Shown piece after piece: positions 40,192 through 49,351 of a stretch of 64,000 nt of DNA. Every line of letters begins with the position of its first letter. Positions within the stretch are counted from its first letter, which is position 1. The translations under genes and the position numbers were made by a program. The notes below the pieces were generated by a model. It saw only the letters and a list, made by a program, of their open reading frames with translations. It made no database searches and was not told the origin of the DNA. Where the stretch lies: positions 324,011 through 388,010 of the forward strand of contig UBJR01000013.1 of the NCBI GenBank assembly GCA_900465675.1, in the 5' to 3' direction. This stretch comes from Hyphomicrobiales bacterium. GTDB lineage: Bacteria > Pseudomonadota > Alphaproteobacteria > Rhizobiales > Rhizobiaceae.

Positions 40192-41591
40192 CGGAAGAAC
40201 TGCCTGATCCGCTGGCCGTCACGCTCGATCTCGACACGCCAGAGGCCCGCATCGTCGGCAGCGATCTGCGACAATTGCTCGGTCGTCTGCACCGGCGTGC
40301 CGTTGATGGCGACGATGATGTCCTTCGGCTCGAACCCGAGACGGGCGGCCGGAGAGTCTTCCTTGACCTCGGAAACGACGACGCCTGATGATTCCGTCGG
40401 CATACGCAGCTCGTCGGCGACGCGCGGCGACAGGTTTTCGACGACGGTGCCGGTAAAGGGCGTGCGGCCGCCAATGGTGCGCTGGTCGCGCGGCGAGGTT
40501 TCAGGGGCGCGATCGAGCTTCAGAGCCACTTCCTGCTCGCCGCCGTTTTCGACGACGCCAAGCTTGACGGTGTTGCCGAGGCCGGCCGTTGTCAGGCGGT
40601 AGAGAAGCGCATCGGGATGCTCGACGGGAATACCGTTGACGGCAGTGACGATCTCACCGGCTTTGAGACCGGCCTTCTGCGCCGGGCTGCCATCGGTGAC
40701 CTTGACGATCAGCGCGCCACGGGCCTTGTCCAGGCCGAGCGCCTCGGCGACCTCTGACGTCACGGCATCGAAGGTGGCGCCGACATAGGGCCGCTCGAAG
40801 GATTTCACGCCGGCATCGGCCGAGGTCAGGAAGACCTTGACGAGATTGGCCGGGATAGCAAAGCCGATGCCGTTGGAACCGCCGCCGCGCGAGAAGATCG
40901 CGGTGTTGATGCCGATCAGCTCACCCTTCATGTTCATCAGCGCGCCGCCGGAATTGCCGGGGTTGATCGAGGCATCGGTCTGGATGAAGAAGCCGAACTC
41001 GTTCTTGACCACCTGGTTGCGGGCGAGCGCCGAGACGATGCCTGAGGTCACCGTCTGGCCGACGCCGAACGGATTGCCGATCGCCAGAACGAGATCGCCG
41101 ACTTCGACCGCATCGGAGTTGCCGATTGGCAGCGTCGGGAAATTGGCCTTGGTCTCGATCTTCAGGACGGCGAGATCGAGGCGGTCATCGCGCAGTACCA
41201 CCTTGCAGGGAAACTCGCGCCCGTCCGACAGCGCTACCTTGATGTCGTCAGCACCTTCGATGACATGGTTGTTGGTGACGACGGTGCCGTTTGCCTCGAC
41301 GATGACGCCGGAGCCAAGCGAGGACTGCTTCTCGGAGCGGTTCGGCATCTGCTGGCCGAAGAACTGCTCGAAGAAGGGATCGCCGGCGAAAGGTGACTGC
41401 CGCTGAACGGTCTTCTCGGCATAGACATTGACGACGGCGCCTGACGTCTGCTTGACCAGCGGCGCGAAGGACAGCTGCATTTGCATCTGGCTCTGCGGCA
41501 CGGCTTTCGCGTCCTCTGCGTGAACGCCAAGCGGCAGGAGCACGGCGAGCGCAAAGAGCGGGACAAACGAACGTTTCGACAGGCCTAGCAT
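40188..41591 (-). CDS. degP: DegP/DegQ-family periplasmic serine protease with two PDZ domains
   Basis: 467 residues from ATG 41591 after AGAAGGAAATACG. Signal peptide 1-25 (LFALAVLLPLGVHAE). Trypsin-like triad: His109 (TNNHVIEG), Asp139 (DRLDLAVLKI), Ser214 (INPGNSGGALMN). Two PDZ domains follow, around 270-350 (GSPAQKAGLKAGEIVTAVNG) and 390-467 (DSPAARLGFEPKDIIVAING). It is a periplasmic quality-control protease/chaperone. It is coupled to rarA. Confidence 0.95.
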   Translation of the reverse strand: MLGLSKRSFVPLFALAVLLPLGVHAEDAKAVPQSQMQMQLSFAPLVKQTSGAVVNVYAEKTVQRQSPFAGDPFFEQFFGQQMPNRSEKQSSLGSGVIVEANGTVVTNNHVIEGADDIKVALSDGREFPCKVVLRDDRLDLAVLKIETKANFPTLPIGNSDAVEVGDLVLAIGNPFGVGQTVTSGIVSALARNQVVKNEFGFFIQTDASINPGNSGGALMNMKGELIGINTAIFSRGGGSNGIGFAIPANLVKVFLTSADAGVKSFERPYVGATFDAVTSEVAEALGLDKARGALIVKVTDGSPAQKAGLKAGEIVTAVNGIPVEHPDALLYRLTTAGLGNTVKLGVVENGGEQEVALKLDRAPETSPRDQRTIGGRTPFTGTVVENLSPRVADELRMPTESSGVVVSEVKEDSPAARLGFEPKDIIVAINGTPVQTTEQLSQIAADDAGLWRVEIERDGQRIRQFFR

Positions 41592-41730
41592 CGTATTTCC
41601 TTCTGAAATGCTACAAGGATCAGTGTTGTAACGCCGGACGCTAGAAAGGAAAGAGGGCGGAAGCATGGAAGAAGCGAGCACGCGAAAAAGCAATTGAGGA
41701 GCCTGCCACATTGATTCAGGAAATGCGCAT

Positions 41731-42102
41731 ATGAGCCTGATAAGCCAAGCGAAAACATGGGCCAAGTCACTCAAGCGTGACATTGTCGCTCTGTGGCTCG
41801 CAGCACGCGATCCGCGCGTCCCCTGGCATGCCAAAGCCGTTGCCAGCGCGGTCGCCGCCTATGCGCTGTCGCCGGTCGACCTCATCCCGGATTTCATCCC
41901 TGTTCTTGGCTATCTCGACGACATCATCATCGTGCCGCTCGGCATTCTGCTGGCGGTGCGGCTCATCCCGCCGCCACTGATGGCCGAACTTCGGGCGCAG
42001 GCGACAGAGCGTGCGGAACGCCCGGTCAGCCGCACCGGATTGATCTTCATCCTTGCCGTCTGGGCTTGCTGCATCATCTTCCTGATCCGGGCGTTCCTCT
42101 GA
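41731..42102 (+). CDS. YkvA-family (DUF1232) membrane protein
   Basis: 123 residues. The DUF1232 core is AVAAYALSPVDLIPDFIPVL followed by GYLDDIIIVPLGILLAVRLI; a C-terminal transmembrane segment (LIFILAVWACCIIFLIRAF) follows. It is divergent from degP. The role of the family is not established. Confidence 0.9.
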   Translation: MSLISQAKTWAKSLKRDIVALWLAARDPRVPWHAKAVASAVAAYALSPVDLIPDFIPVLGYLDDIIIVPLGILLAVRLIPPPLMAELRAQATERAERPVSRTGLIFILAVWACCIIFLIRAFL

Positions 42103-42132
42103 GCGCCGTAACCGCAAACAGGAATCCACTGC

Positions 42133-42477
42133 ATGAAAGCCACCGCTATCGCCCTCGCCTTCATCCTCTTCCCGATCTTCGCACCGCTCGCCCATGCCGC
42201 AAGCTTCGACTGCGATGCCAAGGAACTGAAGCCCGACGAGAAGGCGATCTGCGACAACCGGGCGCTCAACGACGCAGATGTGAAGATGGTCACCACCTTC
42301 GACCTGCTATCCGGCCTGCTCGCCATGGGCTCGCGTGGCACGCTGCAGGACGAGCAGACCGCCTGGCTGAAGAAGCGCCAGGAATGCCAGGCGGACGCGG
42401 CCTGCATCAAGGCGGTCTATGACGAGCGGCTGAAGCAGCTTGGCGAGACGTATAAGAATATCAACAGGCCGCTTTAG
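42133..42477 (+). CDS. LprI/DUF1311-family exported lysozyme inhibitor-like protein
   Basis: 114 residues with a signal peptide (ATAIALAFILFPIFAPLAHA). The mature part has four cysteines in FDCDAKELKPDEKAICDNRA and KKRQECQADAACIKAVYDER, the pattern of the LprI-N/DUF1311 family. Members bind lysozyme or other cell-wall targets in the periplasm. It is 30 bp after the YkvA-like gene. Confidence 0.85.
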   Translation: MKATAIALAFILFPIFAPLAHAASFDCDAKELKPDEKAICDNRALNDADVKMVTTFDLLSGLLAMGSRGTLQDEQTAWLKKRQECQADAACIKAVYDERLKQLGETYKNINRPL

Positions 42478-42480
42478 TCA

Positions 42481-42819
42481 TCAGCTGCCAATATGGGCTC
42501 GGATTGTAGACATGACAGCCGAGAGCGTCGCATCGGGCAACCGGCCGATCCTGTCGATCTGTCCCGTCTCGACAGTCGCAATCTTGGCCGGACGGACGAC
42601 AGACGGCGCTGGCAGGCCGGCGGCATGATGATCGTCGATCGCGACGTCTCCAACCCACGGGCGGTTTTCTGCTGAGGTGATCATCACGGCCCACACCAAC
42701 GCCTCGTTCTCTCCGAGGGTGCCAGCCGAAACGACCAGCGCCGGGCGGCGCTGGCGCGTGTCGCGGTCGGTGTAAGGGAAAGGCACCCTTACGATGTCGC
42801 CCTGCTCAAAGATCGGCAT
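42481..42819 (-). CDS. mazF: MazF/PemK-type endoribonuclease toxin
   Basis: 112 residues from ATG 42819. GDIVRVPFPYTDRDTRQRRP and ALVVSAGTL are the family opening; SVVRPAKIATVETGQIDRIG carries the conserved catalytic region. MazF-type toxins cleave mRNA at short sequences. It overlaps the 3' end of the upstream antitoxin gene by 14 bp, the standard antitoxin-first layout. Confidence 0.93.
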   Translation of the reverse strand: MPIFEQGDIVRVPFPYTDRDTRQRRPALVVSAGTLGENEALVWAVMITSAENRPWVGDVAIDDHHAAGLPAPSVVRPAKIATVETGQIDRIGRLPDATLSAVMSTIRAHIGS

Positions 42820-43024
42820 AGGCCTTCCGGTCAGCTTCGCTGTCCCACTCGGAGAAGGTCGCGAACGGATCGTCGGCAAGCGGCTCAGCTGCGCGCGATA
42901 TCACGACACGGTTTTCATCCTCGAGCGTATAGACAATGGAATCGCCTTCCCGAAGGCGCAGTGCAGAACGCACAGCCTGCGGAATGGTTGTCTGTGCTTT
43001 GCTCGTTATCTTGCTTGTGATCAT
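42806..43024 (-). CDS. AbrB/MazE-type antitoxin
   Basis: 72 residues. The N-terminal swapped-hairpin domain reads MITSKITSKAQTTIPQAVRS and ALRLREGDSIVYTLED, typical of AbrB-fold antitoxins that bind their own operator. The acidic C-terminus (FATFSEWDSEADRKAYADL) would bind the toxin. It is first in the two-gene operon with the MazF-type toxin. Confidence 0.93.
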   Translation of the reverse strand: MITSKITSKAQTTIPQAVRSALRLREGDSIVYTLEDENRVVISRAAEPLADDPFATFSEWDSEADRKAYADL

Positions 43025-43094
43025 TGCTCACCTCTCGATGAATGTAAGGAAGTTCCTTACCGATAGCAATGCGTGGCCATCCGAAGCAAGCAGC

Positions 43095-43550
43095 CTAGGC
43101 CTGCTGCTTGCCGCTCAGCGATGCAAGCACCTCAGCAATAACCCCAGTCGCCTCGCGCAAGCGCTGCTCGCCAAACTCACCGCCATGCCGATCCGCCCAT
43201 TTCGCCTGGCGTCCTTGTATGTCGCTGAGGGTCACTCTGCCCGCCTCGGTCAACTCCATGAGTTTCGCCCGCTGGTGCGCGGGGTTGTCGCGATAGGCGA
43301 TCAGGCCCTCGCCTTCGAGAAGATCGGCAACACGCTGCACGCCCTGCCTCGCCAGACCCAAGGCGCGGGCTGTATCGGCTACCGACATCGGCGCATGGTC
43401 GGCTGCGGCCAAGACTTGCCAGCGGGCGCTGGTCTGGCCCGCTGGCCTGGCGAGCGTGTCGCCTTCCGCCTGCAGATGTCCCGCAAGCCGCAATACCGCG
43501 ATCGAGAACTCTGCGAACGCATCGCCCTCGGCTGTTCGTTTCGATTTCAT
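43095..43550 (-). CDS. MarR-family transcriptional regulator
   Basis: 151 residues. The winged helix contains SARWQVLAAADHAPMSVADT and ARALGLARQGVQRVADLLEG, then the wing DNPAHQRAKLMELTEAGR. It is divergent from the GFA-family gene, and two GACAA-N4-TTGTC sites lie between them, one just upstream of its own start. Autoregulation and control of the GFA gene are therefore likely. Confidence 0.95.
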   Translation of the reverse strand: MKSKRTAEGDAFAEFSIAVLRLAGHLQAEGDTLARPAGQTSARWQVLAAADHAPMSVADTARALGLARQGVQRVADLLEGEGLIAYRDNPAHQRAKLMELTEAGRVTLSDIQGRQAKWADRHGGEFGEQRLREATGVIAEVLASLSGKQQA

Positions 43551-43553
43551 ATT

Positions 43554-43594
43554 GACAATATGTTGTCCATTTTCAATAATGACAATATATTGTC
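43554..43594. promoter_or_regulatory. Tandem MarR-type operators
   Basis: Two inverted repeats with a common core: GACAA TATG TTGTC (43554-43567) and GACAA TATA TTGTC (43581-43594), centres 27 bp apart. The second extends to an 18-bp perfect palindrome ATGACAATATATTGTCAT at 43579-43596. They lie between the divergent marR and GFA genes, so a MarR dimer bound at each could repress both promoters. Confidence 0.85.
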
Positions 43595-43627
43595 ATATTA
43601 GATTTGAAATAGCAAGGGAGAGAGGCG

Positions 43628-44032
43628 ATGAAGAAGACCTATCACGGAAGTTGCCATTGCGGCCGGATCAGCTACGAGGCCGATATCGACCTGCAGGCCG
43701 GTACGGGGAAATGCAACTGCACGATCTGCTGGAAGCGCCGCTACTGGGGCACCAACATCAAGCCGGAGGATTTCAGGCTGACCTGTGAGGAGGCAGGCAT
43801 CGGCGACTACCAGTTCGGCAGCATGTCCGGGCATCACCGCTTCTGCACCACCTGCGGCGTGGCACCCTATGGCCACGGCTATGTCGCAGAGGTCGGCGGC
43901 GACTACGTCTCGATCAATCTCGCCTGCCTCGATGACGTCGATCCGTCGGAACTTGCAGAGGCTCCGCTGCAGCATTTCGACGGCCGCAATAACAGCTGGT
44001 GGAACACGCCTGCCGAAATACGGCATCTCTGA
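43628..44032 (+). CDS. GFA-family (glutathione-dependent formaldehyde-activating-like) protein
   Basis: 134 residues, AAGGGAGAGAGGCG then ATG. Zinc ligands in YHGSCHCGRISYEADIDL (CHC), KCNCTICWKRRY (CNCxxC) and RFCTTCGVAPYGHG (CxxC) match the GFA/CENP-V fold. Members of this family bind zinc and sometimes glutathione adducts; most have unknown substrates. It is divergent from marR and probably repressed by it. Confidence 0.93.
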   Translation: MKKTYHGSCHCGRISYEADIDLQAGTGKCNCTICWKRRYWGTNIKPEDFRLTCEEAGIGDYQFGSMSGHHRFCTTCGVAPYGHGYVAEVGGDYVSINLACLDDVDPSELAEAPLQHFDGRNNSWWNTPAEIRHL

Positions 44033-44041
44033 AAAAGAAAA

Positions 44042-44068
44042 GAGCAGCTGACTCTTAATCAGCTGCTC
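44042..44068. terminator. Bidirectional terminator between GFA gene and ilvD
   Basis: GAGCAGCTGA (44042-44051), loop CTCTTAA, TCAGCTGCTC (44059-44068), a 10-bp perfect stem. On the minus strand it is followed by TCTTTTCTTTTTC, so it is a good intrinsic terminator for ilvD. Confidence 0.9.
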
Positions 44069-44094
44069 TCACGTTCAACTAAAACCGGATCGCG

Positions 44095-45930
44095 TTACTC
44101 AGGCAGAATGCGAACCGCACCGCGATCGGCGCTGGTTGCGAAGGCCGCATAGGCCTTCAGAGCCGTGGTCACATTGCGCTTGCGGACTTCAGCCGGGCGC
44201 CAGCCCTTGGCTTCCTGCTCGGCGCGGCGTGTTGCCAGCTCGGCATCGCTGACGCGCAGGCTGATCGTGCGGTTCGGGATGTCGATATCGATCATGTCGC
44301 CCGGCTGCACGAGGCCGATGGTGCCGCCATTTGCGGCTTCCGGCGAGGCGTGGCCGATCGACAGACCCGAGGTACCGCCCGAGAAGCGGCCGTCGGTGAT
44401 CAGCGCGCAGGCCTTGCCGAGGCCCTTCGACTTCAGATAGCTGGTCGGATAGAGCATTTCCTGCATGCCCGGTCCGCCCTTCGGTCCTTCGTAGCGGATG
44501 ACGACGACATCGCCGGCAACCACTTCGTTGCCGAGAATGGCCTTTACCGCGGCATCCTGGCTTTCATAGACCTTCGCCGGGCCGGAGAATTTCAGGATCG
44601 ATTCATCGACGCCTGCGGTCTTCACGATGCAGCCGTCGAGCGCCAGATTGCCCTTCAGAACGGCAAGGCCGCCATCCTTGGAGAACGGGTGCTGGGCGTC
44701 GCGGATGACGCCCTTCTCACGGTCGAGATCGAGTTCGTCCCAGCGGGCGCTCTGGCTGAAGGCAACCTGCGTCGGCACGCCGCCGGGGGCTGCGCTGAAG
44801 AGCTTCAGGGCGGCCGGATTGTCGGTGACCGAGATGTCCCACTCGGCCAGCGCATCGCCAAGCGTTGGGGCATGGACGGTCGGCAGGCCTGCGTTGATCA
44901 GGCCGGCGCGGTTCAGCTCGCCGAGGATCGCCATGATGCCGCCGGCGCGGTGGACATCTTCCATGTGGACGTCGGATTTCGCCGGCGCGACCTTCGACAG
45001 GCAGGGCACACGGCGCGACAGGCGGTCGATGTCTTCCATGGTGAAGTCGATGTCGCCCTCATGGGCAGCCGCCAGGATGTGCAGAACGGTGTTGGTCGAT
45101 CCGCCCATGGCGATATCCAGCGCCATGGCGTTTTCGAAAGCGCCCTTGCTGGCGATGGTGCGCGGCAGTGCCGTGGCATCGTCCTGCTCGTAGTAACGCT
45201 TGGCGAGTGCCACGACGCGGCGGCCGGCTTCGAGGAAGAGTTCCTTGCGGTCCGAATGGGTGGCGAGTGTCGAGCCGTTGCCGGGCAGCGACAGGCCGAG
45301 CGCTTCCGTCAGGCAGTTCATCGAATTGGCGGTAAACATGCCGGAGCACGAACCGCAGGTCGGACAGGCCGAGCGTTCGATGACCTTGACGTCTTCGTCG
45401 GAAACCTTGTCGTCGGCAGCTGCGACCATGGCGTCGACGAGGTCGAGCGCGTGGGTCTTGCCGTTTAGCACGACCTTGCCGGCTTCCATCGGGCCGCCGG
45501 AGACGAAGATCGTCGGGATGTTGAGGCGCAGCGACGCCATCAGCATGCCGGGGGTGATCTTGTCGCAATTGGAGATGCAGACCATGGCGTCGGCGCAATG
45601 CGCGTTGACCATGTATTCGACGCTGTCGGCGATCAGCTCGCGCGACGGCAGCGAATAGAGCATGCCGTCATGGCCCATGGCGATGCCATCATCGACGGCG
45701 ATGGTGTTGAATTCCTTGGCGACGCCACCGGCCGCCTCGATTTCGCGGGCAACCAGCTGGCCGAGGTCCTTCAGGTGGACGTGGCCGGGAACGAACTGGG
45801 TGAAGGAGTTCACCACCGCAATGATCGGCTTGCCGAAATCGCTGTCCTTCATCCCCGTGGCGCGCCAAAGGCCGCGCGCGCCCGCCATGTTGCGGCCGTG
45901 GGTCGTGGTTCTCGAACGATAGGCTGGCAT
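44095..45930 (-). CDS. ilvD: Dihydroxy-acid dehydratase
   Basis: 611 residues from ATG 45930 (MPAYRSRTTTHGRNMAGARG); a longer start at 45978 is unlikely. Iron-sulfur cysteines lie in MVCISNCDKITPGMLMASLR and SACPTCGSCSGMFTANSMNC; GRFSGGTSGLSIGHASPEAA near the C-terminus is the family signature. It catalyses the third common step of valine, isoleucine and pantothenate precursor synthesis. Length and motifs match E. coli IlvD (616 residues). Confidence 0.97.
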   Translation of the reverse strand: MPAYRSRTTTHGRNMAGARGLWRATGMKDSDFGKPIIAVVNSFTQFVPGHVHLKDLGQLVAREIEAAGGVAKEFNTIAVDDGIAMGHDGMLYSLPSRELIADSVEYMVNAHCADAMVCISNCDKITPGMLMASLRLNIPTIFVSGGPMEAGKVVLNGKTHALDLVDAMVAAADDKVSDEDVKVIERSACPTCGSCSGMFTANSMNCLTEALGLSLPGNGSTLATHSDRKELFLEAGRRVVALAKRYYEQDDATALPRTIASKGAFENAMALDIAMGGSTNTVLHILAAAHEGDIDFTMEDIDRLSRRVPCLSKVAPAKSDVHMEDVHRAGGIMAILGELNRAGLINAGLPTVHAPTLGDALAEWDISVTDNPAALKLFSAAPGGVPTQVAFSQSARWDELDLDREKGVIRDAQHPFSKDGGLAVLKGNLALDGCIVKTAGVDESILKFSGPAKVYESQDAAVKAILGNEVVAGDVVVIRYEGPKGGPGMQEMLYPTSYLKSKGLGKACALITDGRFSGGTSGLSIGHASPEAANGGTIGLVQPGDMIDIDIPNRTISLRVSDAELATRRAEQEAKGWRPAEVRKRNVTTALKAYAAFATSADRGAVRILPE

Positions 45931-46256
45931 CGGTGTGTTCCTCAAAGTGCCGGATTTATCTGCGATATAGGGCGGCAAAGCTGTTTGCTGGCCGACGATC
46001 GCCGTATTTTGGAATTGTCCTAATCCAATCGGCAGGGCCTGTCACTACCGGCAAGGGCAAATCCGGTACGGCGCACCAAGGCGTCTATCGGGCATATACG
46101 GAGCGAGGGAGCCTTTTGTTACAGGCTATTCCTTCACATCCGAACACAAAAAATTGGCTTTCCGTCAGGCTGGTTCAAGGCCTAGACACTAATCTGAAAA
46201 CGCCCATCATGCGTTTAAAGAGATATTTGGGCCGCCCCCAGCCCAGGAGGTTTGAA
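45931..46256. promoter_or_regulatory. Divergent control region ilvD/msrP
   Basis: 326 bp without a gene. It must hold the promoters of ilvD (minus) and msrPQ (plus). An AT-rich segment lies near 46110-46160. I see no clear riboswitch, leader peptide or operator. Confidence 0.4.
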
Positions 46257-47204
46257 ATGCCGACCTACCGCCCCCCGAAAATCCGCTCGTCGGAGATCAC
46301 CCCGCATCAGGTCTACCTGCGCCGCCGCAAGTTTCTCGGCGCTGCGACGCTCGGCGCCATGGCGCTCTACGGCGCCGGAAAGGCGAGTGCCGCAGCGCTC
46401 AACGCCGTCGACAGCAAATATACGGTCGATGAGAAGACGACGCCGCTGAAGGACATCACGACCTACAACAATTTCTATGAATTCGGCCTGGACAAGGGCG
46501 ATCCCGCAGCACTCTCGGGTGACTTCAAGCCCCTGCCCTGGACCGTCAAGGTCGATGGCATGGTCAACAAGCCCGGCACCTTCGATCTCGACGCGCTGAT
46601 GAAGGAGTTCCCGATCGAAAGCCGCACCTACCGGATGCGCTGTGTCGAGGCGTGGTCGATGGTCATCCCCTGGGACGGTTTTCCGCTGGCTGCTCTGCTG
46701 AACAAGGTCGAGCCGCAAGGAAGCGCCAAATACGTGGCCTTCGAAACCGTCGTTCGTCCTGAAGAGATGCCGGGACAGAAGGGCATTTTCCAGTCGCTCG
46801 AATGGCCCTATGTCGAAGGCCTTCGCCTCGATGAGGCGATGAACCCGCTGACGCTGCTCGCCGTCGGCCTCTATGGCGAAACGCTGCCGAACCAGAACGG
46901 CGCGCCGATCCGCCTCGTGGTTCCCTGGAAATATGGCTTCAAGGGCATCAAGTCGATCGTCCGCATCACGCTCACCGACCAGCAGCCGAAGAACACCTGG
47001 CAGGTCACCAACGCCCAGGAATACGGCTTCTATGCCAATGTGAACCCGGCCGTGGATCACCCGCGATGGAGCCAAGCCACCGAACGGCGGATCGGCGAGA
47101 GCGGCTTCTTCGGCGCCAGCCGCCATCCGACGCTGCCCTTCAACGGCTATGCCGACGAGGTCGCCAGCCTCTATTCCGGCATGGATCTGAGGGCGAATTT
47201 CTGA
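46257..47204 (+). CDS. msrP: Methionine sulfoxide reductase catalytic subunit MsrP
   Basis: 315 residues; ATG 46257 follows CCAGGAGGTTTGAA. A twin-arginine signal is present (YLRRRKFLGAATLGAMALYG). The molybdopterin ligand is Cys129 in TYRMRCVEAWSMVIPW; the ending contains the family PWKYGFKGIKSIVRI and GFFGASRHPTLPFNGYADE. MsrP repairs oxidised methionine in periplasmic proteins with electrons from MsrQ. The stop overlaps the msrQ start (TGATG). Confidence 0.97.
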   Translation: MPTYRPPKIRSSEITPHQVYLRRRKFLGAATLGAMALYGAGKASAAALNAVDSKYTVDEKTTPLKDITTYNNFYEFGLDKGDPAALSGDFKPLPWTVKVDGMVNKPGTFDLDALMKEFPIESRTYRMRCVEAWSMVIPWDGFPLAALLNKVEPQGSAKYVAFETVVRPEEMPGQKGIFQSLEWPYVEGLRLDEAMNPLTLLAVGLYGETLPNQNGAPIRLVVPWKYGFKGIKSIVRITLTDQQPKNTWQVTNAQEYGFYANVNPAVDHPRWSQATERRIGESGFFGASRHPTLPFNGYADEVASLYSGMDLRANF

Positions 47205-47863
47205 TGGCGGGTCTGTCGTTCAGTCTGCCGAAGCGCTGGCAGCCTGCCTCCGTCTGGGCGCTCTACGCCATCGGCCTGCTGCCCGCCGTCTGGACCTTCT
47301 ATCTCGGCGCCAGCGACCAGCTGGGCGCCGACCCGGTCAAGACCTTCGAACTCTTCCTCGGCCTCTGGACGATCCGCTTCCTGATCCTGACGCTGGCGGT
47401 CTCGCCGGCGCGCGATCTGTTCGGCTGGAACTACCTGCGATACCGCCGCGCACTGGGACTGCTGACCTTCTATTACGCGCTGATGCATTTCACCGTTTAC
47501 ATAGTGCTCGACCAGGCGCTGGATCTGTCCGCGGTTCTGGATGACGTCTTGAAGCGGCCCTTCATCATGTTCGGCATGGCGGGGCTCGCCCTGCTCGTAC
47601 CGCTCGCCGTTACATCTAACAATTTCTCGATCCGCAAGATGGGCATGAAATGGATCTGGCTGCACAGGCTGATCTACATCATCGCCGCCGCGGGTGCCTT
47701 GCACTTCGCGCTTTCAACCAAGATCCTCGACCTCGAGCAATATATCTATGTCGGCCTGATCATCCTGCTGATCCTCTACCGGTCCTGGCGGCCGATCGCC
47801 AGGAGCCGGAAACGGGCGACACAAGGGCGCCAGAGAGGGCGGACTGCAGCGACTGTGAGCTAG
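47204..47863 (+). CDS. msrQ: Heme-binding membrane subunit MsrQ
   Basis: 219 residues, start overlapping the msrP stop. About six transmembrane helices, with LGLLTFYYALMHFTVYIVLD and WIWLHRLIYIIAAAGALHFA carrying the conserved histidines that bind heme b. MsrQ passes electrons from the quinone pool or flavin reductase to MsrP. The C-terminus is basic and cytoplasmic. Confidence 0.96.
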   Translation: MAGLSFSLPKRWQPASVWALYAIGLLPAVWTFYLGASDQLGADPVKTFELFLGLWTIRFLILTLAVSPARDLFGWNYLRYRRALGLLTFYYALMHFTVYIVLDQALDLSAVLDDVLKRPFIMFGMAGLALLVPLAVTSNNFSIRKMGMKWIWLHRLIYIIAAAGALHFALSTKILDLEQYIYVGLIILLILYRSWRPIARSRKRATQGRQRGRTAATVS

Positions 47864-48006
47864 CGGCGAAGCAAGCCCCGACTCTGCATGGAAAGCTGTG
47901 GCAATTCGGCAGGTCCGAAGCCTATGGACGCCGATAGTTCAGCGCCTAAATCAATATCCGTGAAGGATAGTGTTTGAATGGCCGCTATCGCGCGCGGGAC
48001 CGCCCC

Positions 48007-48849
48007 ATGAAAACTGCAGCGCTTGCTTTCGGATTTTGGCTACTGGCCGCCGTACCGCCTGGTCTGACGGCTCAGGCGGACCAGTTGGTGCGATTTGACA
48101 GTGCCGCCGTTAAGCCAAGCCCGTTCCTCGCCCGCAAGATAAAAGACGAAGGCATCAGTCTTCCGCAATCCCAGGCCACGCACTTGCTGGGCCATCTAAG
48201 CCGGCCGCCGGGAGACGGTCCATTTCCGGCCGTCGTCGTCATGCATGGCTGCGGCGGCATCCATCCGAACACTAGGACCTATTGGCCACAGCGACTGACC
48301 TCATGGGGCTACGCCGTCCTTGTCGTCGACAGCTTCACGACCCGCAATATCGACAACACCTGTCAACGCTATCTGCCGGATCGTGTCTTCGATGCCTATG
48401 GCGCGCTCGATTATCTGGCCACTTTGCCGTTCGTCGATGCCGGGCATGTCGCGCTGCTGGGGTTTTCCGCTGGTGGGATCGCGGCGCTGGAGGCCACGAA
48501 AGTCGAGGGCAACGAACAGCTTATGGACCGTAAATTCAAGGCAGCGGTCGGCTACTACCCGGACTGCGCACCTCATGCCGGCGATGCGACGGTACCGACC
48601 TTGATCCTGAACGGCGATGTCGACGATTGGAGCCCGGTCGAACGCTGCCGGCAGAGGATTTCACATCTCAGCGGCAAAGGCCCTCCCATCGAACTCGATG
48701 TCTATCCTGGTGCCTATCACGCATTCGATGCACCCGATGTCGCAACGCCGAAGATGATGCTCGGCCATAGGGAGGAATACGATGCCCCCGCCGCCGAACA
48801 GTCCTTCGCGCGGGTGAAAGACTTCCTGCAGCAATATCTGCAGAACTGA
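48007..48849 (+). CDS. Exported dienelactone hydrolase-family protein
   Basis: 280 residues from ATG 48007; an in-frame start at 47974 is possible. Signal peptide ALAFGFWLLAAVPPGLTAQA. Alpha/beta-hydrolase features: VVVMHGCGGIHPNTRTYWPQ (oxyanion), LLGFSAGGIAALEA with Ser154 nucleophile, LILNGDVDDWSPVERC (acid) and YHAFD with His238. The nucleophile is Ser rather than the Cys of classical dienelactone hydrolase. Substrate unknown. Confidence 0.9.
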   Translation: MKTAALAFGFWLLAAVPPGLTAQADQLVRFDSAAVKPSPFLARKIKDEGISLPQSQATHLLGHLSRPPGDGPFPAVVVMHGCGGIHPNTRTYWPQRLTSWGYAVLVVDSFTTRNIDNTCQRYLPDRVFDAYGALDYLATLPFVDAGHVALLGFSAGGIAALEATKVEGNEQLMDRKFKAAVGYYPDCAPHAGDATVPTLILNGDVDDWSPVERCRQRISHLSGKGPPIELDVYPGAYHAFDAPDVATPKMMLGHREEYDAPAAEQSFARVKDFLQQYLQN

Positions 48850-48871
48850 ATGCAGCCCGCCACCACAAACG

Positions 48872-48903
48872 AAAACAGCCGGGCTTTGCAGCCCGGCTGT
48901 TTT
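48872..48903. terminator. Bidirectional terminator (hydrolase / rplQ)
   Basis: AAAACAGCCGGGC (48872-48884), loop TTTGCA, GCCCGGCTGTTTT (48891-48903). A 13-bp perfect stem with A and T runs on both sides. It ends the whole ribosomal cluster on the minus strand and the hydrolase gene on the plus strand. Confidence 0.95.
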
Positions 48904-48925
48904 GTTTCCGGAAAACCGGAATGAC

Positions 48926-49351
48926 TTATGCGGCTTCTGCAGCAGCAGCTTCTGCTTCGACGCGGGCCTTGTCGGCTGCGCCCTTGGCAGAGGTGTCGCG
49001 ATCAACGAATTCGACGACGGCGAGAGCGGCGTTGTCGCCCTGGCGGAAGCCTGCCTTCATGATACGCAGGTAGCCGCCGTTGCGGGTGGCGTAGCGCGTA
49101 GCAATCGCGTCGAACAGTTTCGAAACGACGGCGGTGTCGCGGATCTGCGAGATCGCCTGACGGCGAGCGTGCAGGTCGCCGCGCTTGCCGAGGGTGACGA
49201 GCTTTTCAACGATCGGACGGATTTCCTTTGCCTTCGGCAGGGTGGTCACGATCTGCTCATGCAGGATGAGCGAAGCCGCCATGTTGGCAAACATTGCCTT
49301 GCGGTGGCTGGCAGTTCTATTCAGCTTGCGGCCGGCTTTTGCGTGGCGCAT
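48926..49351 (-). CDS. rplQ: 50S ribosomal protein L17
   Basis: 141 residues; MRHAKAGRKLNRTASHRKAM and FANMAASLILHEQIVTTLPK are the L17 signature. The Ala/Glu-rich tail is a usual alphaproteobacterial extension. It is the last gene of the cluster, after rpoA, and is followed by a strong terminator. Confidence 0.98.
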   Translation of the reverse strand: MRHAKAGRKLNRTASHRKAMFANMAASLILHEQIVTTLPKAKEIRPIVEKLVTLGKRGDLHARRQAISQIRDTAVVSKLFDAIATRYATRNGGYLRIMKAGFRQGDNAALAVVEFVDRDTSAKGAADKARVEAEAAAAEAA

